From the NCBI RefSeq assembly GCF_000257905.1, contig NZ_AJJL01000062.1:1-32427 (forward strand): DNA of 32,427 bases, read 5' to 3'. A program made the position numbers and the translations under genes. Below are positions 7,269-15,171 of this stretch, in pieces; within the stretch, counting starts at the first letter, position 1; the number at the start of each line of letters is the position of its first letter. A model generated the notes under the pieces. It saw only the letters and a program-made list of their open reading frames with translations. It was not told where the DNA came from and searched no databases. This DNA is from Streptococcus mitis SK579 (GTDB taxonomy: Bacteria; Bacillota; Bacilli; Lactobacillales; Streptococcaceae).

Positions 7269-9773
7269 CTATACAGCAACTAATTCTGTTTCTACTGTTT
7301 CAAATAATTTCATTAAAATAGGATAAAGTGTACCATCTACTGTAATGCGCTCTTTTCTTCCAAACGTATCATAATAGATACATTGACCCATTGTTTGATT
7401 TTCAAGCCAAGAACGTGAAGAATCGTTATCTTCTACACGCAAATGTTTCAAAATGGCTTCTGTTTCTGAATTTTCAGGAAAAGCAAATACTGTACCAAAT
7501 CCAGTTCCATCTTCACTTGTTTTCAAATCTCTTACTGATTGAGTTACCAGCACTAAGAAATTATTGAATGATCGTCCAGTACGCTTAATTCGATTTACTA
7601 CCTGCCTTCCAGCAGGAGTTGACATTATCTGCCATGCTTCGTCAAGGAATAACATTGTTTCCTTGTCCTTTTCACGTTCACCAAAAATCGCACAGAAATA
7701 GGTTAAAGAATACATGACAGTCAGACTTCTTAATTGACTTTCAGTCATTTCATCTTTATCTGTACCTTTAGGCATATCCAAACCAGTAATTTCAACGATT
7801 GTAATTTTATTATCAACCTTCAAAACATTTTGGCTTCCATCAGAAAAACAAAGTGACAATAAAGAATTTCTTGAAATTCTTTTTAAGAAATATCCAGCAG
7901 TTTCAACATCTTCTTTTGAATTTTTCTCTAATTCATCAAAGACTTGTAACATACCGACTTTCTCACCAGCTTTCCTTCGTTCAATCACTTTGTCAATCGA
8001 ATCTAACAAGTGTGGTTGAACCTTGATATAGGTATCTTTATCCAATACAGAACCTACAAGCACAGTTGCTAACTCTGTTAGTTCAGCTTCATCTTGTAAG
8101 AATGAGAATGGATCAAGAACACCTCTATTATTCTTATCTTTCATATTTAAGGTCACAAAATTGATTGACCTGATATACTCTTGAAGTTCATAAAATTCAT
8201 CATTTTTTTCCAATTCAGATAACACAGTTAAATATTGTTTTTTCATTTCTGCTTTTGGATCAATATACAATACTTTTGTTTTTAATAAGGAATGATAGGT
8301 AAATAATAATTTAGTTAAGAATGACTTACCATTCCCTGTTGAACCAGTTATAGCTGTATGAGGATTGCTTGTTTCCTTACCTTTTACCCCAACTTTATTC
8401 GCTTGTAATAAATTTGAAAACACAATATTTGTACTTGAATCAAGAGCCTTTTGAAAATCTCCATACCATGAAGAAATTTCATTATCAACACGACCAATAG
8501 GAAAACCAATTTCTGTTCCAACCTTCTTAGTCGTAAACATTAGATTCTCACAAAGTCCACGTAAGCTTCCATATTGAAGGAATGATTCCTTTTTATTATC
8601 AAGAATTTCTGTCAATCTACTCTTATAGAATAGATATACCCGATCTGCAACAGCCTTGACAACTTCTACTTCCAATTCTTTCAATCGTGCAAACAGAATA
8701 TCAAATTTAAGATTCAATTCTTCCAAACTGTCTGCTGTAATGGTTAAGGTATGAAGATAGGTAATCATCAATTCTTTGTTGTCATGTTTCTCCTGAAAAT
8801 CTTCTAACAACTGATGGCTTTCCAAAACTTCAATCTTTTGAACATCATCATTTTCTGCTGTTTCATTTACCGTATTCCCAAGATTCTTACGTTTGTTTCT
8901 TGCCCTGGATAAAAGTGAGAAAAAACCTTTTTGAGTTGAAAAACGGATTTTATACATACTATCAACAGGAAATTCAAGATTTTGGAGTTCTTCTTGTAGA
9001 TGAAGATAAGATACATTTTTGGGGTATGAAACAACAGGAATTGTCGCTACATAACTTGTTTCCTGACCATTGGTCAATTTCAAAGCATTCCCATCAACAA
9101 CTTCAATAATTGTTTCATCTACATTCTCAATCGAATTTTCAAGTGCAATCAACTCACTTTCTTTATCATAGGTTTGACCACCAAGAAAATGAAGCCGATT
9201 CAATAATTCTAAATCAGCTTTTGAAACTTCTGTCACGTTCAAAGCATGGATTTTAGTTTGAATCACATCTTTCTGATTTTGCCAAGCCTTCCACCAATCA
9301 ACTTTTGGTAATTCTTCAAAACCAACCATTTTCATCACATTTTTTCGATAAGTTTCTATCGTCTGTTCCACAGTTAGTTTAAAGTCTGAGGTTACATTAA
9401 CTGATTTCAAAGGGACTACAAGATAATGCTTATACTCAAAGAGATAGCTTACTTCTTCTTCCAATCGTGACTTCATTGTAGAAACAATATAATTTCCTAA
9501 AGGACTTGTCCCTTGACATTGCTCAATATCTTGTGATAACAAAGCAATTTTCTTAGCCAATTCTAAATCAATATGTAAACTATGAATACTTAAATCATTG
9601 TACTCTGCCAAACTAGCTAAACAATTATAAACAATATCCTTGCTAGTCTCCTTTTTCGTTTCTTCAATCGTATTGACAACTTGTGATTCAATTTCAAACA
9701 CGGATAAAACCGTTCCATCTTTTAACAGAATCAAACCATCAGCAACCGACCAAATATTATTTGACAATTCCAC
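7269..9773 (-). CDS. VirB4-like conjugation ATPase (TcpF / ConE / Tn916 Orf16)
   Basis: ATPase that powers assembly of the channel or DNA passage. At 834 residues it fits the family. The N-terminal half (about 1-430) is the variable VirB4 domain. The Walker A motif GSTGNGKSF lies near residue 475, Walker B MLFLDEAWQIM near 711, and the arginine-rich VNRIKRTGRSFNN and VLVTQSVRDL follow as expected. It is peripheral or membrane-associated on the cytoplasmic side. Its start overlaps the end of the TcpE gene by 17 bp, so translation is coupled, and VirB6 follows within about 10 bp. Order and lengths match Tn916 orf17-orf16-orf15. Confidence is high. Confidence 0.96.
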   Translation of the reverse strand: MELSNNIWSVADGLILLKDGTVLSVFEIESQVVNTIEETKKETSKDIVYNCLASLAEYNDLSIHSLHIDLELAKKIALLSQDIEQCQGTSPLGNYIVSTMKSRLEEEVSYLFEYKHYLVVPLKSVNVTSDFKLTVEQTIETYRKNVMKMVGFEELPKVDWWKAWQNQKDVIQTKIHALNVTEVSKADLELLNRLHFLGGQTYDKESELIALENSIENVDETIIEVVDGNALKLTNGQETSYVATIPVVSYPKNVSYLHLQEELQNLEFPVDSMYKIRFSTQKGFFSLLSRARNKRKNLGNTVNETAENDDVQKIEVLESHQLLEDFQEKHDNKELMITYLHTLTITADSLEELNLKFDILFARLKELEVEVVKAVADRVYLFYKSRLTEILDNKKESFLQYGSLRGLCENLMFTTKKVGTEIGFPIGRVDNEISSWYGDFQKALDSSTNIVFSNLLQANKVGVKGKETSNPHTAITGSTGNGKSFLTKLLFTYHSLLKTKVLYIDPKAEMKKQYLTVLSELEKNDEFYELQEYIRSINFVTLNMKDKNNRGVLDPFSFLQDEAELTELATVLVGSVLDKDTYIKVQPHLLDSIDKVIERRKAGEKVGMLQVFDELEKNSKEDVETAGYFLKRISRNSLLSLCFSDGSQNVLKVDNKITIVEITGLDMPKGTDKDEMTESQLRSLTVMYSLTYFCAIFGEREKDKETMLFLDEAWQIMSTPAGRQVVNRIKRTGRSFNNFLVLVTQSVRDLKTSEDGTGFGTVFAFPENSETEAILKHLRVEDNDSSRSWLENQTMGQCIYYDTFGRKERITVDGTLYPILMKLFETVETELVAV

Positions 9774-10149
9774 GTTTTATACTTCTCACTTTCTCATATT
9801 TTATTCCTTTACAAATATATATTTTCTTTCGCTGACTATCGTATTCCTTCCAAAAAATCAAATACTCATAAATAAATCTAAATAAGGTCTTTCCATCTAA
9901 CTTATAATCAGCTAACAGATTTCCAAGTTGCCAACCAGCAAATGCAGCAGCCATAAAGCGCCAACCCCAATCAAGGTAAGGAATAAAGCCTAGTAAAAAC
10001 CAGGCTAACACTAAAATTACTAGGCAATAGACAATCGCAGACATTTTAATTGCAAATGGTAAACTAAATTCTTCATTTAATTTATGCACCCAAACAGGCT
10101 GTCTAAATGCTGTTGTATAGACATACAGCTTCTTGTCTTTTCTTTCCAT
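9757..10149 (-). CDS. TcpE-family conjugal transfer membrane protein (Tn916 Orf17 / ConD)
   Basis: 130 residues. The N-terminal motif YTTAFRQPVWVHKL is typical of the TcpE family. Two membrane helices (about 34-58 and 63-85) are followed by LADYKLDGKTLFRFIYEYLIFWKEY, the conserved C-terminal part, and a basic tail. In pCW3 and ICEBs1 the family is a membrane component of the transfer apparatus. It overlaps virB4 by 17 bp and lies 9 bp after the TcpD-like gene, in the same operon. Confidence 0.9.
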   Translation of the reverse strand: MERKDKKLYVYTTAFRQPVWVHKLNEEFSLPFAIKMSAIVYCLVILVLAWFLLGFIPYLDWGWRFMAAAFAGWQLGNLLADYKLDGKTLFRFIYEYLIFWKEYDSQRKKIYICKGIKYEKVRSIKRGIVK

Positions 10150-10158
10150 TCTTCATTC

Positions 10159-10377
10159 CTACTTAATTACTTCAATCAATTTTGACCAAATAGGTTTAGT
10201 TGCATTTAATACTGTTTCAGGATTTTCTAAAAAGAAAAGAATAAATCCAGCTACCAAAACAATGATAACTAGTTTTCCTAACTGTTGCTCCTTCCATGCC
10301 TTCAATGCTTTCATACCAGCGAAAAATGCTACTGCTGGAACACCAAACTTAGAAACTAAAAAACTAAATAACGCCAT
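10159..10377 (-). CDS. Small transfer membrane protein (TcpD/ConC position)
   Basis: 72 residues. One or two hydrophobic helices (FGVPAVAFFAGMKAL, and LGKLVIIVLVAGFILFF at about 33-50) end in an amphipathic tail. Family assignment rests mostly on synteny: a single short membrane protein lies between TcpC and TcpE in pCW3 and ICEBs1. It is spaced 5 bp after TcpC and 9 bp before TcpE. Confidence 0.75.
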   Translation of the reverse strand: MALFSFLVSKFGVPAVAFFAGMKALKAWKEQQLGKLVIIVLVAGFILFFLENPETVLNATKPIWSKLIEVIK

Positions 10378-10382
10378 CTATC

Positions 10383-11318
10383 TTATTCTCCTTTTTCTTC
10401 TTTCTTGTTGTAGTCTAATGGAATTGTATGTTCCATCTTTTCTACAAAATAACTATCTTTATCTTCTCTTAACTCAAAGCTAAAGTTCTCGCTGTGAGTT
10501 GAGCCAGCTACTTCTAAAGTAATCTGAGCATAAGCCAAGATTTTCCCATCTTTTTCTTTAAAGTAGGTATAATCTAAACTCTTAAATGTTGCACCACCAA
10601 TCGACTTAATATCTTTAGAAATTAAATCTAAATTCGCTTGACTAGTTGTATAATTTTTAAAGAATAATTCTAAGAACGAAACTAATTTCTTTCTTTTACC
10701 TTCCCCAATTTCATCATTATCAAGCAAAGCCAAATGAGTTTCTTTTCCCAAACCATCAGCTTTAAAATCACTTACAGGAGAGAACCATGGTAAACCAGCT
10801 ACATAATATTTACCGTCTTTTTCTCCGTATGGAATCGAAAATTCTATACCTACACGCTGATTCTTGTCATCTTTTTTTGTATCGTAAACAATACGATATA
10901 CAGCTATACCATCTTTAGCAAGTAACATACGAGCGCTAACTACCGACATTTCCTGCTTCGTTTGACCTTGATTCTTAACTTCAGGAATACTTCCATAGTA
11001 TTCATTCAACTTCGCTACATCATCTTCACTAGAGCCATTTTGTGAATTATAGGTAAAATATCTACTCACAAATCCATCTAAGAACTGTTCCAACTTACGA
11101 TCTGTTTCTTTTTTAGACTCAACAACTGGTGAATTTGTCAATCTATCCAACATTTTTGAACTTGTCCTCAAAGAAACAAACATTGTTAAACCACATAAAA
11201 GAACAAAAACAGATAAGCCTGCTAAAAAAATACGATTCGATTTTTTCTGACTTATTTTTTTCATTTTTACCTGATTCTGTTTCTCTTTCCGTGGTTTCTT
11301 CAATTCAAAATTTCTCAA
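10383..11318 (-). CDS. TcpC-family conjugal transfer protein (Tn916 Orf13 / ConB)
   Basis: Bitopic membrane protein of 311 residues. A basic cytoplasmic N-terminus (KKPRKEKQNQVKMKK) and one membrane helix at about 29-50 are followed by two extracellular NTF2-like domains (about 80-200 and 210-305). Motifs such as FLDGFVSRYFTYN and KLVSFLELFFKNYTTS fit TcpC, whose VirB8-like domains help assemble the channel. The longest frame starts at TTG with GGAAGG about nine bases upstream; an ATG 18 codons later is an alternative. Members are usually about 300-350 residues, so the TTG start is preferred. It opens the channel sub-operon. Confidence 0.9.
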   Translation of the reverse strand: MRNFELKKPRKEKQNQVKMKKISQKKSNRIFLAGLSVFVLLCGLTMFVSLRTSSKMLDRLTNSPVVESKKETDRKLEQFLDGFVSRYFTYNSQNGSSEDDVAKLNEYYGSIPEVKNQGQTKQEMSVVSARMLLAKDGIAVYRIVYDTKKDDKNQRVGIEFSIPYGEKDGKYYVAGLPWFSPVSDFKADGLGKETHLALLDNDEIGEGKRKKLVSFLELFFKNYTTSQANLDLISKDIKSIGGATFKSLDYTYFKEKDGKILAYAQITLEVAGSTHSENFSFELREDKDSYFVEKMEHTIPLDYNKKEEKGE

Positions 11319-11342
11319 TATTTTTCCTTCCTTCTTTTTAAA

Positions 11343-11816
11343 TTAAAGAACAACCTTTCTATAAAATCCTTGGGGAGTATTTAAAATTTCTCCCTGATCT
11401 ATAAATCCTTGAAATACTGTCACCCAATTCCCACACTTAAAAAAATAATCAACAACCGATTTATAATTTAACTCTTTCGTCAATTCAAAAATTGTATCAA
11501 CTTCATCTTTAGAACAAAATCTATAATATCTAGTTGCAATTTTTGTCACAGGAATATAATGCTGCAATTGAAATTTGACAATGTATTCATCACCATCATA
11601 TAATTCCAACACTGCTTTCTTCAGTAAGTAAACCTCGTCTAACGACATGATTTTATCCACTTCCCAATCAGAAATCCCACAAATAAAAAAGTTGTCTTTA
11701 TCAATTCCTCTTTCATTTATTCTTTCAAGGACTTGTTCTTGACTGTACTTCATAATATCTAGTTCACAGAGAAATTCAAAATTTCCTTCTCTTAAAACTC
11801 TTATATTCGCTATCAT
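11343..11816 (-). CDS. Acidic protein with ArdA-like N-terminal domain (divergent)
   Basis: 157 residues. The stretch LDIMKYSQEQVLERINERGI, followed by FFICGISDWEVDKIMSLDEV and YLLKKAVLEL, follows the layout of an ArdA repeat domain: a helix after a LP-type turn, a strand ending in D-W/Y-E, then a SLDELN-type helix. The C-terminal half (YYRFCSKDEV, VVDYFFKCGNWVTVFQGF) is not recognised. Its ATG overlaps the stop of the upstream ArdA-like gene (ATGA), showing tight coupling. A DNA-mimic antirestriction or anti-defence role is inferred from neighbourhood and weak pattern similarity. It could instead be an unrelated accessory protein. Confidence 0.5.
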   Translation of the reverse strand: MIANIRVLREGNFEFLCELDIMKYSQEQVLERINERGIDKDNFFICGISDWEVDKIMSLDEVYLLKKAVLELYDGDEYIVKFQLQHYIPVTKIATRYYRFCSKDEVDTIFELTKELNYKSVVDYFFKCGNWVTVFQGFIDQGEILNTPQGFYRKVVL

Positions 11817-12286
11817 CTTGATACAAAGTAACCTTTATCTACAAAGCTACCACCTTCTTCCAAACGAACATCACGACCAAATTTTTCATAGTCAATATAA
11901 AGAAGCAGTTTTTCCTTAGAAAGTTCTACACCAACTTCTTCTACAAGATATTCACCTAATTCTCTATCAGTAGCAACATCAGGATATAAACTACAATCAT
12001 CAAATTCAGCACTTGCTAAATATTTTGGATCAGAACTTTCTGATTCAATAAATGCAAGAACCAAATCTTCTTCTACATCTTCCACATTTTCAGCAATACT
12101 ATTCGCTAAATCCAAGGTCAAGCGTTCACAATCCAAATCAGGCAATTCTTCAATAGACTGAATAGTCAAAGAAACATCTTCTCTATCATATCCAAATTCA
12201 GAAGCTACATATTCAAAATCAACAGGCAAAGAAAATTGTTTTACTTTCTTTGTCCGATTATCCATAATTAAAGCTGTTAAGTCCAT
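11813..12286 (-). CDS. ardA: ArdA-family antirestriction protein
   Basis: 157 residues, close to the usual 165-170 of ArdA, and strongly acidic (roughly a quarter Asp/Glu). The N-terminus KKVKQFSLPVDFEYVASEFG matches the W/F-LP-D-E opening of ArdA domains. The C-terminus LGEYLVEEVG...LLLYIDYEKFGRDVRLEEGG...DKGYFV matches the ArdA ending (Y-DYE-YGRD-...-G-F...GY). ArdA folds as an elongated mimic of bent B-DNA and blocks type I restriction enzymes; Tn916 orf18 encodes one in the same position. Good Shine-Dalgarno AAAGGAG. It would protect the element after entry into a new host. The central domain is divergent and partly Ser/Asp-rich. Confidence 0.75.
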   Translation of the reverse strand: MDLTALIMDNRTKKVKQFSLPVDFEYVASEFGYDREDVSLTIQSIEELPDLDCERLTLDLANSIAENVEDVEEDLVLAFIESESSDPKYLASAEFDDCSLYPDVATDRELGEYLVEEVGVELSKEKLLLYIDYEKFGRDVRLEEGGSFVDKGYFVSR

Positions 12287-12303
12287 ATTTTCTCCTTTCT
12301 TAA

Positions 12304-12516
12304 CTAGCCTTCTACTTGTCTATTCAACTGTTCCAAATCAGCAACACTAAATAGACCATATCCAATAAATGCTGAACCCTCATAATCAACAATTTCAATC
12401 TGTTCATCATAAGAACCACTCAAACCAATCATAGACAACTTTCCAAAATATAAAGGCAAGCTAAACCAAGCCTGCCTTCCATTTTTTAGATTCTTAATCA
12501 ATACCTTTGAAGCCAT
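12304..12516 (-). CDS. Single-domain ArdA-like mini-protein
   Basis: 70 residues. The sequence VLIKNLKNGRQAWFSLPLYF, then IEIVDYEGSAFIGYGLFSV and ADLEQLNRQ, follows an ArdA N-terminal domain step by step: strand, W-F-LP turn, helix, strand ending in DYE, then a helix with LEQLN. Full ArdA has about 165 residues, so this is one third of the fold as a stand-alone protein. No clear Shine-Dalgarno is seen; translation may be coupled to the gene 17 bp upstream. It may be a fragment of a split ardA or a functional partner that assembles with its neighbours. Confidence 0.6.
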   Translation of the reverse strand: MASKVLIKNLKNGRQAWFSLPLYFGKLSMIGLSGSYDEQIEIVDYEGSAFIGYGLFSVADLEQLNRQVEG

Positions 12517-12533
12517 TCAGTACCAGCCATTTT

Positions 12534-12902
12534 CTATTGCAAAAAGTACCAACTATTGCCTTCATGACCGAGAAACACATAGGAATCTCCTAAACGACTA
12601 GCAATTTCCTCTTCATGTTCTTCTACATAAGCAGACAAACGATCTTCATTGACTAACTGCTCATATTCTCCATGATTCAAAATACCTGCAAAATCAATCA
12701 ATGCTTCCTGCGTATCAACTTCTGTAAACGAATTGACATACACATTATCAGGATTACACCCATCAAATTGTCCAAACTCTACACCGTCAAAGTGTTCATC
12801 TAAGCGTTCAATAATCTTTGCAGGTTCATCAAGCAACTTTTTCCCAAAATTGTAATACTTACATACATCAGAAAACTTGTTATATACAACTTTAATACTC
12901 AT
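12534..12902 (-). CDS. Acidic ArdA-neighbour protein, possible ArdA-like
   Basis: 122 residues when started at the ATG at 12902, which has GAAGGAG upstream; the longer frame from 12950 would run through a terminator hairpin. It is very acidic (VEFGQFDGCNPDNVYVNSF, YVEEHEEEIASRL). The middle part, VNSFTEVDTQEALIDFAGIL, resembles the strand-plus-SIDELN-helix unit of ArdA, and YEQLVNEDRLSAYVEE resembles its following helices. It is not a confident family match. It heads the tandem set of acidic genes, so it likely serves the same anti-defence or establishment purpose (inference). Confidence 0.5.
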   Translation of the reverse strand: MSIKVVYNKFSDVCKYYNFGKKLLDEPAKIIERLDEHFDGVEFGQFDGCNPDNVYVNSFTEVDTQEALIDFAGILNHGEYEQLVNEDRLSAYVEEHEEEIASRLGDSYVFLGHEGNSWYFLQ

Positions 12903-12925
12903 TTTTTCTCCTTCCAAATAAAAAA

Positions 12926-12945
12926 GGAAGCCATATTTGACTTCC
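12926..12945 (-). terminator. Terminator hairpin inside the transfer region
   Basis: GGAAGCCA/TGACTTCC with a 4-base loop. On the minus strand it is an 8-bp stem with one G:U pair followed by TTTTTTATTT. It shares the AAGCCA...TGACTT core with the hairpins near 1640 and 2560. It separates the 90-residue gene from the ArdA-like set and would attenuate read-through. Confidence 0.75.
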
Positions 12946-12958
12946 TTCATTCCTTTAC

Positions 12959-13231
12959 TTAAATTGAAGCTGAACGCTCAAAACTAGAACCAATCGCAAA
13001 GGCACGAGTTGTTACCTTGTTCAATTCCTTATTCATTGCATAGTAACTAGACAGGTCTTTCTTGATACACTCAATAACTTGATACGGTAGTTGCAATTCT
13101 TCATCATTTTTAAGAAGCGAACTCAATTCACCAGCCATAGTCCACGCTTGCTTAAATTCTTGATCTTTAAGTTTTTTTGCAAGTTCATGCGACAATTCAA
13201 TAATTTGTTTATCTTTTCCTTGTAAAGCCAT
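12959..13231 (-). CDS. Small helical soluble protein, unknown
   Basis: 90 residues, mostly helical (QIIELSHELAKKLKDQEFK, VIECIKKDLSSYYAMNKELN), with no membrane segment or known motif. It is in the position of the small orf19-type genes downstream of the Tn916 relaxase. The start is ATG preceded by an A-rich leader with GAGG about 10 bases away. No function is assigned. Confidence 0.65.
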   Translation of the reverse strand: MALQGKDKQIIELSHELAKKLKDQEFKQAWTMAGELSSLLKNDEELQLPYQVIECIKKDLSSYYAMNKELNKVTTRAFAIGSSFERSASI

Positions 13232-13329
13232 TTTTTATACCTCATTTTTTCTCTATATTTTGCATTATTCAGCAACTAAGTAGGTGAACGTTTTTTAAAT
13301 TTCATCTATTCTCTCCCAAATAAAAATTA

Positions 13330-13650
13330 TCAAATCCAATCCTCTAAATGAAATCGTTCAATCAATTTTAAACACTCCATTTCCATTTCTTCTTTACTCC
13401 TTCTCAACAAGCCAAACCAAAGTAACTTTCTCTTAACATCTACTTGTCCTGCTAAATATGATTCATATTCTCTAATCAATCGTTTCAACTTAACCCAATC
13501 ACTTCGCTTCTTTGTTTGATTATAGGTTTGAGATTGAAATTCAATATAACCTTGATAATCTCTTGCTATCTTACTATCAGTTAAACCATCATAGAAATTT
13601 CTTGCTGGAATCAAATAGACAATCTTTTCAATATCTTTGTATTCAATCAT
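13330..13650 (-). CDS. Hypothetical protein coupled to the relaxase gene
   Basis: 106 residues, basic to neutral and helical (SDWVKLKRLIREYESYL, VKRKLLWFGLLRRSKEEMEM). Its ATG overlaps the relaxase stop by 4 bp (ATGA), which implies translational coupling and perhaps a stoichiometric partner such as an accessory relaxosome protein. No recognised domain. Confidence 0.65.
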   Translation of the reverse strand: MIEYKDIEKIVYLIPARNFYDGLTDSKIARDYQGYIEFQSQTYNQTKKRSDWVKLKRLIREYESYLAGQVDVKRKLLWFGLLRRSKEEMEMECLKLIERFHLEDWI

Positions 13651-14876
13651 ACTCTCCTGCCTAACTGACTTTGAAGAAGTTCTAATTCTTTTCGCTGTCG
13701 TGAAGTTAATTCGCCTGCTTCCATTATCTTCTTCATGTTCTCTTGTAAGAATAAGCGATCTATTTCAGATACAAATAGCAAGGAGTTAGAAACTCTTTCT
13801 ACCAACCATCTAATCGTTCTATCAACTGAATATGGCTCAGGACTAACCGATAACCTAATAGCTTCATTATTGCCAAATAATTCTTGCCATTTACTATCGA
13901 ACTTCCTAAATCCATGTTCATCAGTACCATCATAAATCTGTATCGCTCCTTGAAAGATTGACCTTGTTAATTCAGCAATCTCAGCACCAGCCAAAACTTC
14001 TGAAATGAATGACCTTGCTTTACCTTGTGAGAATCGAACCTCGTAACGATTCCATATTCCAAATAACCTTACACTATCTGATACACTTATACCTTCTTTC
14101 TTCGCTATCTCATACCTCTTTTCATAAAAGTTAAAATACATTTCAGACTGCCGACTACCAAGATAAATTGATAACCCTTGTCTGTTTTCCGTTTCCAGTG
14201 GATTTTCAAAATCAAATCCACCACCACCCACAAATGAAAAACTTTTTAAATAAGGCGAAACAATATCCTGTTTATAATACCTTGTTACTAGTGTTGATAA
14301 ATCAAAATTTTCTTTCGTATCTTCTCTAGCCATTTCATCAACTGCAATATCTATTCTAGTGACACTAAAATTTTCCCCATATTTTTGTTCTAACCTTTTT
14401 ATAAAATCTATCCATGTTATTCCCTCACTTTCAAGATACATTTCTAACTGCCTGCAGCCTTGACCACTTAACTGTACAGTAATTCTGTTTTTATCTTCTC
14501 CATTCTCACTAAAAGAAGAATTAAAACCAAAAAACCAAATATCTCCATAACGATACAACAATTCATATTTCATAAATGAAGTTGTTTCAGGATTCAACAT
14601 AATATCAAATCCAAAAAATTCTTTAGCTACATAATAAACATCATTCTCTTTGTGAAGCGTAAATCTGAAATAGTCTATCATATACCTTGTCAACTCTGTA
14701 TCACACTTTTTCAAATTAAAATGATTCTTTATCTCTAGGAAATCTTCTTTCTTCAAAGTCCTATAACCATTCTCATAAGCCTTTATAGTAGAAACAGGAA
14801 TACCAGTCTTAATTGATAACTCTTTTCTAGTCATTTGTCGCTCAATTCTAAAATCTTTTAACTCTTTTCCTTCCAT
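13647..14876 (-). CDS. MobT-type relaxase with N-terminal HTH (Tn916 Orf20 / NicK role)
   Basis: Replication-initiator-like relaxase that nicks oriT and starts strand transfer. 409 residues. An Xre helix-turn-helix occupies residues 3-55 (LSIKTGIPVSTIKAYENGYRTL). The Rep_trans domain covers about 90-330, with the family motifs FSVTRIDIAVDE (metal/second-shell), GLSIYLGSRQSEMYFNFYEKR and FGIWNRYEVRFSQGKARSF. The catalytic Tyr is probably one of those in the SEMYFNFYEK segment. The oriT-like repeats and hairpins lie directly upstream. The ATG has AAGGAG unusually close, so initiation may be weak or start a few codons away. Synteny with TcpA upstream matches Tn916. Confidence 0.93.
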   Translation of the reverse strand: MEGKELKDFRIERQMTRKELSIKTGIPVSTIKAYENGYRTLKKEDFLEIKNHFNLKKCDTELTRYMIDYFRFTLHKENDVYYVAKEFFGFDIMLNPETTSFMKYELLYRYGDIWFFGFNSSFSENGEDKNRITVQLSGQGCRQLEMYLESEGITWIDFIKRLEQKYGENFSVTRIDIAVDEMAREDTKENFDLSTLVTRYYKQDIVSPYLKSFSFVGGGGFDFENPLETENRQGLSIYLGSRQSEMYFNFYEKRYEIAKKEGISVSDSVRLFGIWNRYEVRFSQGKARSFISEVLAGAEIAELTRSIFQGAIQIYDGTDEHGFRKFDSKWQELFGNNEAIRLSVSPEPYSVDRTIRWLVERVSNSLLFVSEIDRLFLQENMKKIMEAGELTSRQRKELELLQSQLGRRV

Positions 14877-14902
14877 TTCTCCTTCAAGACTCCATTTTTT
14901 AC

Positions 14903-14937
14903 CAAAAGGGACACAAAAAAACTCAAAAGGGACACAA
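14903..14937. repeat. Two 14-bp direct repeats upstream of the relaxase gene
   Basis: CAAAAGGGACACAA occurs exactly at 14903-14916 and 14924-14937, 21 bp apart, that is two helical turns on one DNA face. Lying between relaxase and hairpins, they look like binding sites for the relaxase HTH or an accessory protein. Confidence 0.7.
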
Positions 14938-14986
14938 GTGTAACCCTTGTCGCTGTAAGCGTGAAGTGCATTTTGTAACTTTTGTT

Positions 14987-15010
14987 ACCCACCTATTAGA
15001 ATAGGTGGGT
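14987..15010. other. Candidate oriT hairpin
   Basis: ACCCACCTATT and AATAGGTGGGT form an 11-bp perfect inverted repeat with a 2-base loop. Next to it is GTAACTTTTGTTAC, another short palindrome, at about 14975-14988. It sits just upstream of the MobT gene, where Tn916-type oriT sites lie. No T-run follows on the plus strand, so a terminator is less likely. The exact nick cannot be located by eye. Confidence 0.55.
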
Positions 15011-15017
15011 TAATAAA

Positions 15018-15108
15018 TATAGTCCAGCCAAAAATGCGGTCGGTGCGGTGCATGGGTTCGCCTACGGCTTCACCCCTGCTTTGCACCTACATTTTTGGCT
15101 GGACTATA
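15018..15108. other. Long GC-rich hairpin, candidate single-strand origin or part of oriT
   Basis: TATAGTCCAGCCAAAAATG at 15018-15036 is perfectly complementary to 15090-15108 (19 bp). The 53 enclosed bases are over 60% G+C by eye, far above the surrounding DNA, and can fold further (GGTGC with GCACC near the arms). Rolling-circle ICEs such as Tn916 and ICEBs1 use structured single-strand origins to make the second strand, which is the likeliest role (inference). Confidence 0.55.
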
Positions 15109-15121
15109 CCTAATAAAAAAT

Positions 15122-15137
15122 GCCCCTAAAAAGAGGC
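15122..15137 (-). terminator. Terminator after the coupling-protein gene
   Basis: GCCCCT/AGAGGC with a 4-base loop. On the minus strand it is a 6-bp stem with one G:U pair followed by ATTTTTTATT. It lies 35 bp after the TcpA stop and would separate the coupling-protein transcript from the relaxase transcript. Confidence 0.6.
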
Positions 15138-15171
15138 GACTACACTATTCTAATAGAAAGACAAGGAAAGA

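Noticed and set aside
12304..12902. A frameshifted single ardA gene
   Set aside because: The pieces have separate starts, stops and spacing and together exceed one ArdA with repeated N-terminal patterns, so duplication or diversification fits better than a simple frameshift. It cannot be fully excluded.
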